Assembly (NCBI GenBank): GCA_965214115.1
Contig: CBDCAU010000002.1
Coordinates: 62,001 to 126,000 of the forward strand
Reading direction: 5' to 3'
DNA: 64,000 nucleotides
Source of the DNA: Owenweeksia sp965214115
GTDB taxonomy: Bacteria; Bacteroidota; Bacteroidia; Flavobacteriales; Schleiferiaceae
The stretch's first letter is position 1; every line of letters begins with the position of its first letter. Under the pieces are notes generated by a model. The model saw nothing but the letters and a program-made list of their open reading frames with translations, ran no database searches and was not told where the DNA came from. Shown in pieces: positions 21,984 through 30,960 of this stretch. The translations under genes and the position numbers were made by a program.

Positions 21984-22547
21984 ATGAGAAAGTTTATTAC
22001 CGTTGCCCTTTCGGCAGCAATCCTGAGCACCGCCACTGGTTGCTTCGGCGAATTCGCTTTAGTGCGGAAAGTTTATGAATGGAACGACGATGTCGCCGAT
22101 TCCAAGTTCGTGAAAACCCTGCTGTTTTACGCGATGAACATCGTACCAGTATATGGCGTGGCCGGCGCCATCGACTTTTGGATTCTCAACCTGATCGAGT
22201 TTTGGACAGGCGACAATCCAATGGGGATGGAAGACGGTGAAATGCAACGCCAAATCATTCCTTTGGAAGGTGAGGAATACATTGTGGAAGCCACCAAAAA
22301 CCAGTTCAAAATCTATCAAGAAGGTATGGAGCCGGTTTACCTTAGGTTTGCCGAGGCTGACCACTCTTGGAGCTATGAAACCAAGGGCGAGTGCCAAAAG
22401 CTGATAGCGCTAGAGATCACAGACGAAGGCGATTTCTACAATGTGTTCACCGAGGGCGAAACCGTAAAACTGAAAACCGATGTGGACTATAACCCACTGG
22501 TTCTGCACAGTTTGTTCTCTTCCGAAAACCTTACGGCCAAGAAGTAA
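21984..22547 (+). CDS. DUF3332 lipoprotein
   Basis: A 187-residue protein of the DUF3332 family. A lipoprotein signal peptide ends at Cys20 (LSTATGCFG). The family core follows: FALVRKVYEWNDDV, NIVPVYGVAGAIDFWILNLI and EFWTGDNPM. One or two membrane-embedded helices lie near residues 45-72. Function of the family is unknown. An intrinsic terminator follows 24 bases after its stop. Confidence 0.82.
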   Translation: MRKFITVALSAAILSTATGCFGEFALVRKVYEWNDDVADSKFVKTLLFYAMNIVPVYGVAGAIDFWILNLIEFWTGDNPMGMEDGEMQRQIIPLEGEEYIVEATKNQFKIYQEGMEPVYLRFAEADHSWSYETKGECQKLIALEITDEGDFYNVFTEGETVKLKTDVDYNPLVLHSLFSSENLTAKK

Positions 22548-22570
22548 GAACGCGAAACGAATACATTTAA

Positions 22571-22600
22571 AAGCTGCCTGTTTACGGGCGGCTTTTTTTA
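22571..22600 (+). terminator. Intrinsic terminator after DUF3332 gene
   Basis: AGCTGCC pairs with GGCGGCT around a short loop and is followed by a run of seven T. Confidence 0.85.
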
Positions 22601-22638
22601 TACGCTGACTCTTCGCTCAGAATGAGCCGAAAAGGTTT

Positions 22639-24414
22639 TCACATCCGTTCCGGCACGTCAATCCCCAGCAAACCCATTGCCGTTTTCACCACCCCTGCCA
22701 CTTCTTCCGACAGTTGTAAACGGAACTGCACCGCCGCCGCATTTTCATCCGTCAAAATGGGAACTTGCTGGTAAAATGCGTTGAACGATTTCACCAAATC
22801 ATATACATAATTCGCTACGGATGAAGGACTTAAATCTTCCGCCGCTTGTGTCACGATTTCAGGGAACTGTGTCAATTTCTTTAAAACCTCTTTTTCAATG
22901 GGTTGTAAATCCGTGTACTTTTCATCGGATTTTGGAAGGTCGGTTTCCTCGGCTTTGCGCAAAAGACTTTTGATGCGCGCGTGGGTGTATTGGATAAACG
23001 ACCCCGTATTCCCTTGAAAATCAACCGATTCTTCGGGATTGAAAAGCATTCCTTTGTGGGGAAGAACACGGAGGATGTAATATTTCAAGGCGCCCATCCC
23101 CACCATATGAAATAAAGCCTGTTTTTGTTGCTCGGACATTCCCTCGGTTTTGCCCAATTCTTCGCTGATATTAGCAGCGGTTTCTTCCATTTCGGTTATC
23201 AGATCATCCGCATCGACGACGGTGCCTTCGCGGCTTTTCATTTTTCCGGTGGGCAAATCCACCATCCCGTAGCTCAGGTGGTGGAGGTTGTCCGCCCAAT
23301 CGTAGCCGAGTTTTTTCAGAATCAGGAACAGTACTTTGAAATGATAATCTTGCTCATTTCCAACGGTATAGACCATTCCGTTCATCTTAAAATCCACAAA
23401 ACGCTGGATGGCGGTGCCAATGTCTTGGGTCATATAAACACTTGTCCCGTCGGCGCGCAGGAGGAGTTTTTCGTCCAGTCCGTCATCGGTCAAATCTACC
23501 CAAACCGAACCGCCTTCTTTTTGAAAAAAGACACCTTTTTCTAATCCTTTCTCTACGTTTTCTTTTCCCAAAATGTAGGTATTACTTTCATAGTAATCCT
23601 TATCGAAATCAACCCCCAATTTTAAATAGGTTTTATAAAATCCATCGTACACCCAATTATTCATCTTTTTCCATAAGGCTCGAACACCCTCATCATTGTT
23701 CTCCCATTTCTGCAACATTTCTTGCGCTTCTTTTAAAATGGGAGCTTCTTTTTTCGCCTTTTCGGCATCGTGTCCCGCTTCAACCAGTTGCTCAATTTCT
23801 TTGCGGTATTCTTGATCAAATTTCACATAATATTTTCCCACCAAATGGTCGCCTTTTAGTGTGGAATTTTCTGGTGATTCGCCATCGCCAAACTTCTGCC
23901 ACGCTAGCATACTTTTACAAATATGAATACCACGGTCGTTGATAATCTGAACTTTAATCACCTCTTTTCCAGCCGCTTCCAAGATTTGGGAAACCGAAAA
24001 TCCCAACAAAATATTTCGGACGTGGCCGAGGTGCAGCGGCTTGTTGGTGTTGGGCGACGAATATTCCACCACTATTTTTTCATTGCCCTTTTTTTGGATG
24101 CCAAAATTTTCGGTTTTAGAGATATTTTTTAATTCCGAAACCCAATAAGAATTGGACAAAGAAAGATTCAGAAAACCTTTGATAACATTATAGTCTTCAA
24201 TTTCTTCCACTTTTTCTTTCAAAAATTCGCCAATTTCTTTGCCCGTTTCCACGGGATTTTTGCGACTATTTTTTAAGAAAGGGAAAACTACCAAAGTAAA
24301 ATCCCCCTCAAATTCCTTACGGGTGGGCTGGATGTCCAAATCATTGGTTTCCAGTTGGTAAAGCTCGGCCAGCGCTTCTTGGGCGTGGCTTTTTATTTTA
24401 GAAATAATATCCAA
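22639..24414 (-). CDS. argS: Arginyl-tRNA synthetase
   Basis: Class I synthetase that charges tRNA-Arg. About 590 residues: an N-terminal Add-1 domain, the HIGH-type motif in SSPNTNKPLHLGHVRN, KVQIINDRGIHICKSM, MTQDIGTAIQRF, the KMSKS-equivalent MKSREGTVVDADDL, and a DALR anticodon-binding domain with TGSFIQYTHARIKSLLRKA. The frame stays open to 24555, but that extension overlaps the next gene. No ATG exists near the normal N-terminus, so a TTG at 24414 (LDIISKIKSHAQEAL) is chosen. The preceding arginase-family gene is codirectional, 26 bases away. Confidence 0.95.
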   Translation of the reverse strand: MDIISKIKSHAQEALAELYQLETNDLDIQPTRKEFEGDFTLVVFPFLKNSRKNPVETGKEIGEFLKEKVEEIEDYNVIKGFLNLSLSNSYWVSELKNISKTENFGIQKKGNEKIVVEYSSPNTNKPLHLGHVRNILLGFSVSQILEAAGKEVIKVQIINDRGIHICKSMLAWQKFGDGESPENSTLKGDHLVGKYYVKFDQEYRKEIEQLVEAGHDAEKAKKEAPILKEAQEMLQKWENNDEGVRALWKKMNNWVYDGFYKTYLKLGVDFDKDYYESNTYILGKENVEKGLEKGVFFQKEGGSVWVDLTDDGLDEKLLLRADGTSVYMTQDIGTAIQRFVDFKMNGMVYTVGNEQDYHFKVLFLILKKLGYDWADNLHHLSYGMVDLPTGKMKSREGTVVDADDLITEMEETAANISEELGKTEGMSEQQKQALFHMVGMGALKYYILRVLPHKGMLFNPEESVDFQGNTGSFIQYTHARIKSLLRKAEETDLPKSDEKYTDLQPIEKEVLKKLTQFPEIVTQAAEDLSPSSVANYVYDLVKSFNAFYQQVPILTDENAAAVQFRLQLSEEVAGVVKTAMGLLGIDVPERM

Positions 24415-24440
24415 TGCGATAGTAATTTGTAATTGGGTGA

Positions 24441-25388
24441 TTAAAAACGCGATTCGATTTTTTCGATGACGGATTTCACCACGCGGAACGCGGCTTCGGC
24501 CATCGCATTTCCTTTCAAATCCAACAGCGGGTTGATTTCGGTGGTTTCCATACAAACCAGTTTTTCACTTTCCGCGAAAGCGAGCAAAATTTCACGCGCC
24601 TCATCCTCCCACAGTCCATTGGGGACAGGCGTTCCCGTGCCTACCGAAATTTCGGGGTCCATCGAATCCACATCAAAGGAAACGTAAATAATATCGCAAT
24701 CTTCAAGATGCTCCAGCGCTTTTTCGGCGGCTTTTCTCGCGCCCATTTTGCGCACTTCGGCGGTTTTAATATTCGGCATCTGGTGCTTGGCCATCAAATT
24801 GCTCTCAGGTTCTTCGGTGTCTCTTACTGAAATGAAAAACAAATCCGACGGCCGCACCCGCTGGTTCGGGCCCTTCATCTCGTTCCAGTGCCATACGGTT
24901 TCATCTTCGGGTGTATTGTTTTGGTTTTCAAGGTTATCCTCGTGGATGGCGGTGGCCAGCGGCATCCCGTGGACGTTGCCCGAAGGCGAAGTATAAGGCG
25001 AGTGCAAATCGGCGTGGGCATCCACCCAAACGGCGCCCAACCTTTTGTTGGGAAACGCTTCTTTAATGCCCGCAATGGTGCCGCCGGCGTTGCTGTGATC
25101 GCCGGCAAAAACGAAGGGGAAATCGCCCGTTTCCAAAGTATCGGAAACTTCTTTGGCAATGCGGCGGTACATCTTGGCGATACCGTCCAGCCGCTTGGCG
25201 TAGCGCAATTCCACTTTGTCAAACAGTTTGTGGTTCAGCGTTTTGACGTTGATCTCCTCGCGGTTTTTAAAAAAACCCGCGTCGTATTTCAAGCTGGCGA
25301 TTTGCAGCGCCTCGAATCCCAAACTGGACCCGCGCGTGCCGGCGCCCAACTCGGATTTTACGGTAATGACTTGGAGCTTTTTGGGCAT
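24441..25388 (-). CDS. Arginase/agmatinase-family ureohydrolase
   Basis: A 315-residue binuclear manganese hydrolase. All metal motifs are present: AGDHSNAGG, WVDAHADLHSPYTSPSGNVHGMP-type core, and VSFDVDSMDPEISVGTGTPVP. The pattern GNVHGMPL and overall length favour arginase (arginine to ornithine and urea) over agmatinase or formimidoglutamase, as does an adjacent argS. Its product could feed on arginine released from cyanophycin by the locus at 46-54 kb. The start gives a normal N-terminus (MPKKLQVITVKSELGAGTRG). Confidence 0.88.
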   Translation of the reverse strand: MPKKLQVITVKSELGAGTRGSSLGFEALQIASLKYDAGFFKNREEINVKTLNHKLFDKVELRYAKRLDGIAKMYRRIAKEVSDTLETGDFPFVFAGDHSNAGGTIAGIKEAFPNKRLGAVWVDAHADLHSPYTSPSGNVHGMPLATAIHEDNLENQNNTPEDETVWHWNEMKGPNQRVRPSDLFFISVRDTEEPESNLMAKHQMPNIKTAEVRKMGARKAAEKALEHLEDCDIIYVSFDVDSMDPEISVGTGTPVPNGLWEDEAREILLAFAESEKLVCMETTEINPLLDLKGNAMAEAAFRVVKSVIEKIESRF

Positions 25389-25639
25389 AAAATTTTTTGA
25401 GGGCGCGAAGTTAGGGGAAGGATTACAGAGTCGGTTCTGGGTTTTGGTATGAAAAAACGAACAATGGAAATGGGTATGTCAATCATTGTGGAAAACTCAA
25501 GCTAAAGCATCCGTCATCTGCCGTAATTCAAAAACATACTGGGCGTCAAATCTTTGCAGCGTTCCAAAAGTGGAAAAGGCATTGGAAAACTTTCTAAATT
25601 CCAAATTTTATAAACGCCTGATTTCGTGATTTTTGGAAA

Positions 25640-26194
25640 ATGGCTTTCTATCCAAAACTTCGTTTTTTAATTACGGCGGGCGTTCTTTCCGTTTTGACCA
25701 CTTCCTGTGGCAACCAGCGAAAAATGGCGCGGCACAAGGCCCCCGGCGATCGGATAATATTGCCCGAAGGTTTTGAACACGAAATTTTGACGGGCGAAAA
25801 ACCTGCGGTGAAAATCGCCAAAACCCAGCACGACAGGCTTCAAAAATTTATAAAAGACTGGGAGGGCACGCCACACAGGATGGGCGGCAACACCAAGCGC
25901 GGCGTAGATTGCAGCGGCTTTGTGATTCAAGTTTTCTTGCAGGTTTATGGGATAAATTTCCGTGGCCGCCGCGCCGAGGATTTGTTTGGCGAGACCCGAA
26001 TGCTGAAAAAAAACGAATTGCAAGAAGGCGATTTGGTGTTTTTCAAAATCAGGGGACGCCGGATCGACCACGTTGGGATTTATTTACAAGACGGTGATTT
26101 TGTGCACGTTAGCTCCTCGCGCGGCGTGATGGTGAGCAATCTGCAAAATCCCTATTACCAAAAGCGCTATTTCCGAGGAGGGCGGAAAACCTGA
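25640..26194 (+). CDS. NlpC/P60 lipoprotein hydrolase
   Basis: A 184-residue lipoprotein with a signal ending in LTTSCGN (Cys23). The C-terminal ~120 residues are an NlpC/P60 domain, which cuts gamma-D-Glu-diaminopimelate bonds in peptidoglycan. The triad is visible: Cys in VDCSGFVIQV, His in RIDHVGIYL and a third polar residue in DFVHVSSSRG. It stands alone after a 251-base gap in which I see nothing. Confidence 0.92.
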   Translation: MAFYPKLRFLITAGVLSVLTTSCGNQRKMARHKAPGDRIILPEGFEHEILTGEKPAVKIAKTQHDRLQKFIKDWEGTPHRMGGNTKRGVDCSGFVIQVFLQVYGINFRGRRAEDLFGETRMLKKNELQEGDLVFFKIRGRRIDHVGIYLQDGDFVHVSSSRGVMVSNLQNPYYQKRYFRGGRKT

Positions 26195-26236
26195 TTTTTT
26201 CGATTGCTTTCCTTTTGGATTTTGCATATTTGGAGA

Positions 26237-26980
26237 ATGAAATACCAGTTCAAAATCTTTCTGTTTTTTTCGATACTTCTTTCGTGTAAAAAAGAGGGTG
26301 AAAATCCCCTAAACTTACCGCCCGATCCTGAAAAACCGAGCATCCCTTTTCGGGAAATCAAAACCGCCGATGCCACTTTGCAAGCTACCTATATCAGTAG
26401 TATCTACGATTCGGGGTTCATCGGCAACATCACTTATATTCAAGGAATTGCGTTCGCCCAGTTCAAATCAAAAACGGGCCAAGCCGCGGTGCCGAAATCC
26501 GTAAAAGCGGAAGCGCAAGCTTTGGAATTGGAAAACGGAATTTTTCAAAGTACTCCGGTCATTTCTCAAGGCTTGGATTTTGGCAGCATCACAGAATGGG
26601 AAGTTATCGGACAGGGCGATATTCCCGATTTTACGGAAAACTGGAACGCCAAAGTGCCTGAAATTGGCGACGTAAATCTAAAAGACACCATAGAAGTTTC
26701 CGAAGATTTGTGGTTGGGAATTGATTTTGACAATGGATTTACCAGCCTTGGCGCGGTGGATTCCATTGGCTATTTGATTGTTGGAAATTCCGGCGAACTC
26801 CGCCAAGCCAGTGCCAGCACGGACAGTTTGCTCTTCCCCTCGGAAGATTTGAAAGCATTAGGAAAAGGAAGAGCGTGGATCCAAGTGGAGGCGTTTCGGA
26901 TGGAACCGCGCGACTTTAGCGGGTATAAAGTTTTGTTGGTGAACAAGGGGGTGTTGACGAAGGCGGTTTGGGTGGATTGA
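26237..26980 (+). CDS. Lipoprotein of unknown function
   Basis: A 247-residue lipoprotein with signal MKYQFKIFLFFSILLSC (Cys17) and a Pro-rich linker (NLPPDPEKPSIPF). The rest is rich in beta strands (IGNITYIQGIAFAQF, WLGIDFDNGFTSLGAVDSIG, YKVLLVNKGVLTKAVWVD). The start at 26237 is chosen for the lipobox; an in-frame TTG lies at 26204. No family recognised. It ends three bases before the convergent Abi-like gene. Confidence 0.6.
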   Translation: MKYQFKIFLFFSILLSCKKEGENPLNLPPDPEKPSIPFREIKTADATLQATYISSIYDSGFIGNITYIQGIAFAQFKSKTGQAAVPKSVKAEAQALELENGIFQSTPVISQGLDFGSITEWEVIGQGDIPDFTENWNAKVPEIGDVNLKDTIEVSEDLWLGIDFDNGFTSLGAVDSIGYLIVGNSGELRQASASTDSLLFPSEDLKALGKGRAWIQVEAFRMEPRDFSGYKVLLVNKGVLTKAVWVD

Positions 26981-26982
26981 GA

Positions 26983-27666
26983 TCAAAGCTTTTTTGCTAA
27001 AGCTATTTTCCCTTCAATATTATCAAAATATTCAACAAATTTCTTTAAATCTTTATCCATCCAGCTTAATAAAAGATATATATCATTTCTGATTGCCATT
27101 GATTTCTCAAAATTCACTTCACCAGCATCATCAAAACATACAGGTTCGTTATGATAAACCCTGTTTCGAAATTTGCGTATTTTATTTAATTTCAAACTTA
27201 TGTCTGCCCTGTTAATTCTTGGCGGTTTTTTCTCGAAACAATTGATAATCACGCCCTCCACCAATCCATAATGATGAGTGTCAAATAACTTTGTCCAAAA
27301 CCCCAATGATTGCTCGGCTATAAGTTTGCCCGCTGTAATATCAGTTTTTTGTCTTTGAAGAAATCTATACGATTTTTGTACGTTTTTCTTTAAAATAAAT
27401 CCGGATTTGGCCAACGAAGAATCGCTCATAAAACCGTTGATTTCAAAGATTATCCAATTGGGGTTTTGGAAATATTTAGACAGGGAATCATCCAATGAAT
27501 TTCTTAGAAAAATTTCAAATAAATTTAAAACGGGATAAAATGCTTGCGAAACCCTCAGGTTTACACGATAAAGTTTCACAGCTCTTTTGGGGTCATTTCT
27601 AGTCGCTTTCAGAAACGGCTCAAGCCTTGCCTTTAACAAGAAAGATTCAAGTTTTTGAAATTCCAC
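26983..27666 (-). CDS. Abi-like HEPN protein
   Basis: A 227-residue cytosolic helical protein resembling the Abi_2/AbiD-F family of abortive-infection proteins. Visible marks are SQAFYPVLNLFEIFLRNSLD in the N-terminal helices, SLGFWTKLF in the middle, and RKFRNRVYHNEPVCF near residue 175, which fits the HEPN ribonuclease motif R-N-x3-H. Abi proteins of this kind stop phage growth by RNA cleavage. GTG is the start. A candidate small-RNA promoter overlaps its own upstream region on the other strand. Confidence 0.72.
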   Translation of the reverse strand: MEFQKLESFLLKARLEPFLKATRNDPKRAVKLYRVNLRVSQAFYPVLNLFEIFLRNSLDDSLSKYFQNPNWIIFEINGFMSDSSLAKSGFILKKNVQKSYRFLQRQKTDITAGKLIAEQSLGFWTKLFDTHHYGLVEGVIINCFEKKPPRINRADISLKLNKIRKFRNRVYHNEPVCFDDAGEVNFEKSMAIRNDIYLLLSWMDKDLKKFVEYFDNIEGKIALAKKL

Positions 27667-27682
27667 AAATCAAATCCTTTTG

Positions 27683-27690
27683 TATATTTG
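27683..27690 (+). promoter_or_regulatory. -7 element of candidate small RNA
   Basis: TATATTTG is an exact TAnnTTTG match. A TTG at 27655-27657 is 25 bases upstream, a little further than usual. Confidence 0.45.
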
Positions 27691-27694
27691 CACC

Positions 27695-27777
27695 GTTAGG
27701 CTTGGTAAAGCCTCTTCTTGCAAAGGAACGTAACCAAGTAGAAGATTCGAAGCCCCCGAGCAATCGGGGGCTTTTTT
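27695..27777 (+). ncRNA. Candidate structured small RNA
   Basis: A ~82-nt transcript is predicted between a -7 element and an intrinsic terminator. It can form AGGCTT/AAGCCT (loop GGTA) near the 5' end and TCTTCT/AGAAGA across the middle. CTTGGT in the first hairpin is also the exact complement of ACCAAG in the second, suggesting a pseudoknot or switch. No coding frame of note is present and no gene follows on this strand. It does not match SRP RNA (no GGAA-loop core), 6S or tRNA as far as I can tell. Confidence 0.5.
27752..27777 (+). terminator. Intrinsic terminator of candidate small RNA
   Basis: GCCCCCGA pairs with TCGGGGGC around GCAA and is followed by six T. The T run overlaps the stop codon of the convergent DUF192 gene. 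The opposite strand lacks a T run, so it serves the plus strand. Confidence 0.9.
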
Positions 27778-28312
27778 AGTTCCTGTTCCACACAATCTCC
27801 ATCCCCTTCCCTATCCCGAATTTCTCCGAAAAACCGCCTTTGACTTCCAGCACCTTGTCAGCGGGGCCTTCGCTGAAAAGGCTGCGCGTATTCAGAGGTT
27901 CAGTTTTTTCTTGAATACTTACGATTATACCTTTTTCATTGATAAAAATCATATCCAACGAAACGTAGGTGTTTTTCATATAAAAAGATTGCTGTTTTAA
28001 AGACTCCATCAAAAACAACATTCCCGTGTTAATATCCATCGTTTTACGGTACATCATTCCGTATTCGATTTCATCCCTTCTTTCTGCTAATTCAATGTCA
28101 ATTTTTTTAATGGTATCCTTAGTTTCAGGATTCAAAAAAAAAAGTTCCCCTTCCTTTTGAAAACGAGGGGAAAAATCGGCTGCATCGCCCACGTTTTCAT
28201 TAGTAACGGGCGCGTCCACTCGGCGGGAGAAAGTGGTGTAAAGCACCCACGCCACAAAGGCGACCAAAACCACGATGGCCACCCACCGCAGCGTTTTCTT
28301 TTCTATCATCAT
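27776..28312 (-). CDS. DUF192 protein, membrane-anchored
   Basis: A 178-residue protein with one N-terminal membrane helix (VAIVVLVAFVAWVLYTTF) and a C-terminal DUF192 domain. Family marks: ELAERRDEIEYGMMYRKTMD, GMLFLMESLKQQSFYMKNTY, LDMIFINEKGIIV and LEVKGGFSEKFGI. DUF192 proteins are small beta-rich periplasmic proteins of unknown function. The start overlaps the lgt stop by four bases, so the two are cotranslated. Confidence 0.9.
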   Translation of the reverse strand: MMIEKKTLRWVAIVVLVAFVAWVLYTTFSRRVDAPVTNENVGDAADFSPRFQKEGELFFLNPETKDTIKKIDIELAERRDEIEYGMMYRKTMDINTGMLFLMESLKQQSFYMKNTYVSLDMIFINEKGIIVSIQEKTEPLNTRSLFSEGPADKVLEVKGGFSEKFGIGKGMEIVWNRN

Positions 28313-29382
28313 ATCTTTTTCTTTATAAAGGAATAAAACACAAAAAACAAACCGATGGCTACCAAAGGAATGCTCAATTTTTGACCAATATTTAACACAT
28401 CACCTTGTTCGGCAGAAACTTGATTTTCTTTTAAAAATTCGATAAAAAACCGGAAGCCAAACAGCAGTATCAAAAACATTCCGAAAATGAAACCATTTTT
28501 ACTACGGATATTGATCATTAAATACAATCGATAAAGGATAAAAAATAACATCAAATACGCAAAAGCCTCATACAATTGCGTGGGATGCCGCGGGACGCCG
28601 AGCATTTCCACAATCATCACATCTTTATTGTCAATGTCCCATTCCACGCGGGTGGGTTCGGGAAAAATGAGATTTTTATTTTCTTTTTCAAAACGGTTGA
28701 CAAACGGTTTTACGCGACTCAACAATTGGCCTTCCGCGTTTTCTTGGGAGACATTCGGAAACTTGGTCAGGCGCATTTCATAAAAAGGCAAATCCAGCGA
28801 ATCGGTGATTTCTTCTTTGTCAATTTCTTGAAAGTCAATACTTTCAAAAGTGTTGTCCCAGTTGTTCAAAATCCGTTCGCGGGTGGGGCTGGCAAAAACG
28901 GTTTCAAAGTTGGAATTGGCCATATCACCGTAAATCTCGCTGTTCATCCAATTGCCCAAGCGGATAAGGCAAGCCGCCAGCGCCACGGTTAGCACCACGC
29001 GATCCAGCATCCAAAGCACCGATTTTTTCAGTTCCCTCCGACAATAAATGATGATGGCGATGATGATGGCGATGGCCGCACCGTGGCTTGCCAAACCGCC
29101 TTCCCACACTTTGAAAATCTCAATCAGATTCTTGGAATAATAATCCCATTGATAGAAAAAAACGTGGCCCAGCCGCGCGCCGACTATCGTGGCGACAACG
29201 ACGTATGTTAACAAAGTGTCCAGTTTTTCTTGTGGGACGCCTTCTTTTTTGAAAATGTTTTTCATCAAAAAATAGCCGAGCACGAAACCGAGCGCGAAAA
29301 GCAAGCTGTAATAGCGGAGGGTGAAAAAACCAAGGTCGAGGCCGCGGGAACCGTCCCACGTGATGGTCAAAAAATCAAACAT
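28309..29382 (-). CDS. lgt: Prolipoprotein diacylglyceryl transferase
   Basis: Integral inner-membrane enzyme that moves diacylglyceryl from phosphatidylglycerol to the lipobox Cys of prolipoproteins. The 357 residues include several helices, GARLGHVFFYQWDYY, the EGGLASHGAAIAI motif with the essential His, the RLGNWMNSEIYGD signature, and HPTQLYEAFAYL. An insert of about 90 residues follows the signature (residues ~155-245), typical of Bacteroidota. The many lipoproteins in this window are its substrates. Confidence 0.96.
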   Translation of the reverse strand: MFDFLTITWDGSRGLDLGFFTLRYYSLLFALGFVLGYFLMKNIFKKEGVPQEKLDTLLTYVVVATIVGARLGHVFFYQWDYYSKNLIEIFKVWEGGLASHGAAIAIIIAIIIYCRRELKKSVLWMLDRVVLTVALAACLIRLGNWMNSEIYGDMANSNFETVFASPTRERILNNWDNTFESIDFQEIDKEEITDSLDLPFYEMRLTKFPNVSQENAEGQLLSRVKPFVNRFEKENKNLIFPEPTRVEWDIDNKDVMIVEMLGVPRHPTQLYEAFAYLMLFFILYRLYLMINIRSKNGFIFGMFLILLFGFRFFIEFLKENQVSAEQGDVLNIGQKLSIPLVAIGLFFVFYSFIKKKI

Positions 29383-29428
29383 TTCGGGAATTTAAGCGTG
29401 GCGAAAATAATAAAGTTTCGGTTGGAGA

Positions 29429-30898
29429 TTAGCGGTTTTCAAGTCTTTGCAACGCCGCCAATGCGAGCTGGTGGATGCCTTCATAAAAAGCATAACCATC
29501 TGAATCCAAGGCTTTTTCATAAAATACTTTAGCCATTTCCAGATTGTCGTAACTCTCGTAAATCACGCCCAGTTGAAGATTTATGTTCCCCCAAGCATAA
29601 GTGTTTTTCGGCCCGTTTTGCGCGAGCGCCTTTTCGTATTCCAGCCGTGCGGCGCGCCGCATTCCGTTGGCTTGAGCCGTTCGTCCTTTTCGATACAAAT
29701 ATTCCTGTCTTTCCCACGGTTTTTCGCAGCATTTTTCGATAGGATTTGCCATCAATAGAGAATCAGTTTCTTGCAATTTTCCGGCATCAAAAAATAGCCG
29801 TGATTTTACCAAAACCGGATTAAACCCACGCTCCGCCTCCTCCACAGATTGACGGTCGGCCCCGGTTTTGGCCGCGCCCAATTTCAAAACGTTTTGCCGC
29901 CGCCTTTCCGCCTCTTCAAAATCATTTTCCAAAATAGCCAACCACGCCAAATAACGGTAACTGGACTTTTTAAAATTTTGGGTCTTGGAACTTTCTAAAT
30001 AACTTAAAAACAGTTTCTTAGAAAGTTCACCATCCACGCCCGCCGCGGTTTTGGCGATCAGATAATCCAAATAGGGAAAGTCGGCGTATTCGTTTCCGGT
30101 CGGTCTTTTTTTCAAAATAGCCAAGGCTTGTTCCCCCGAATTTCTTTCCAAAAAATGCTTGGCTTCCAAAAAAATCAAGAACGGGCTGGATTCTATTTTT
30201 AATCCCAAAAGCGCAGGTGAAATCATACAATCGGAATCCAATTGTTGGCACACAAAACAATGCACAAATCCATAGTAATCTTTTCGAAAGAAATAAGACG
30301 AATTTTTATCTAAATTCTCAAAGCCATTTTTGAGCATTTTACGACCTTTTTCTACGTCGCCTTCAAAACCGAGCAAGGAGGCAATCTTTTTATAATCCTC
30401 CGGAAGGCTGCCAATGGCGGCGTACAAAACACCCAGCGGTACTGTAAGCGGTTCAAAGTCAGCATTTTCCGCAAAAGATTTATTCAGCCGGTCATAGGCT
30501 TTGTAAAATTGCCACGCCGCCGGAAGTTGATTGCCCAGCTTGCCGTGCAGCGAGCCAAGGCAAATCCGCAGTTCCCCAATCAAAGTTTCCCGCAGCGGAC
30601 TCTCCGGCGCGTTTTCCAGTTCCGAAATCCAACCCTCGATTTGCGCTCTTTGAGCTTCAAAAGCGTTGCGGTCTTCGCTTACAAAAAGTTCGATACAATT
30701 AACGGCGGCTTTGATATAGGAATTTGCCGCATTTTCAGGACGAAATTTCTCCTCTGTTTTTACGATTGCGCGCGCTTCGTCAAAACGCATTTCCACCATC
30801 CTGCGATGTGCTTCTTTCAGGCCCGCCGTAAATTCCAGCGTGGCTTGAGTTTTTCCAATGAAAGGAAAAATGATGAGAAGAATGATAATTTTTTTCAT
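29429..30898 (-). CDS. Exported TPR-like repeat protein
   Basis: A 489-residue protein with a signal peptide (IIILLIIFPFIGKTQA). The remainder is helical and TPR/SEL-like, with clear repeats near the end (AARLEYEKALAQNGP, MAKVFYEKALDSDGYAFYEG). No enzymatic motif is seen. Probably a periplasmic scaffold; Bacteroidota encode many such proteins. It is preceded by a terminator that separates it from the zinc-ribbon-family gene. Confidence 0.7.
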   Translation of the reverse strand: MKKIIILLIIFPFIGKTQATLEFTAGLKEAHRRMVEMRFDEARAIVKTEEKFRPENAANSYIKAAVNCIELFVSEDRNAFEAQRAQIEGWISELENAPESPLRETLIGELRICLGSLHGKLGNQLPAAWQFYKAYDRLNKSFAENADFEPLTVPLGVLYAAIGSLPEDYKKIASLLGFEGDVEKGRKMLKNGFENLDKNSSYFFRKDYYGFVHCFVCQQLDSDCMISPALLGLKIESSPFLIFLEAKHFLERNSGEQALAILKKRPTGNEYADFPYLDYLIAKTAAGVDGELSKKLFLSYLESSKTQNFKKSSYRYLAWLAILENDFEEAERRRQNVLKLGAAKTGADRQSVEEAERGFNPVLVKSRLFFDAGKLQETDSLLMANPIEKCCEKPWERQEYLYRKGRTAQANGMRRAARLEYEKALAQNGPKNTYAWGNINLQLGVIYESYDNLEMAKVFYEKALDSDGYAFYEGIHQLALAALQRLENR

Positions 30899-30902
30899 AA
30901 AA

Positions 30903-30938
30903 AAAGCCGACCCAAATTATCCAAATTTCAGGTCGGCA
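30903..30938 (-). terminator. Intrinsic terminator of NIF3-CdsZ operon
   Basis: GCCGACC (30906-30912) pairs with GGTCGGC (30931-30937). On the minus strand the stem is followed by a run of T that merges into the next gene start. Confidence 0.8.
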
Positions 30939-30960
30939 TTTTTAAAAATTTTGAGAAGAT

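Noticed and set aside
25389..25639. Gap between the arginase-family and NlpC/P60 genes
   Set aside because: No gene, strong promoter match or structure could be supported in these 251 bases.
27690..27777. Candidate RNA read as tRNA or SRP RNA
   Set aside because: No cloverleaf with CCA end or T-loop consensus, and no GGAA-capped SRP core. Left as an unassigned small RNA.
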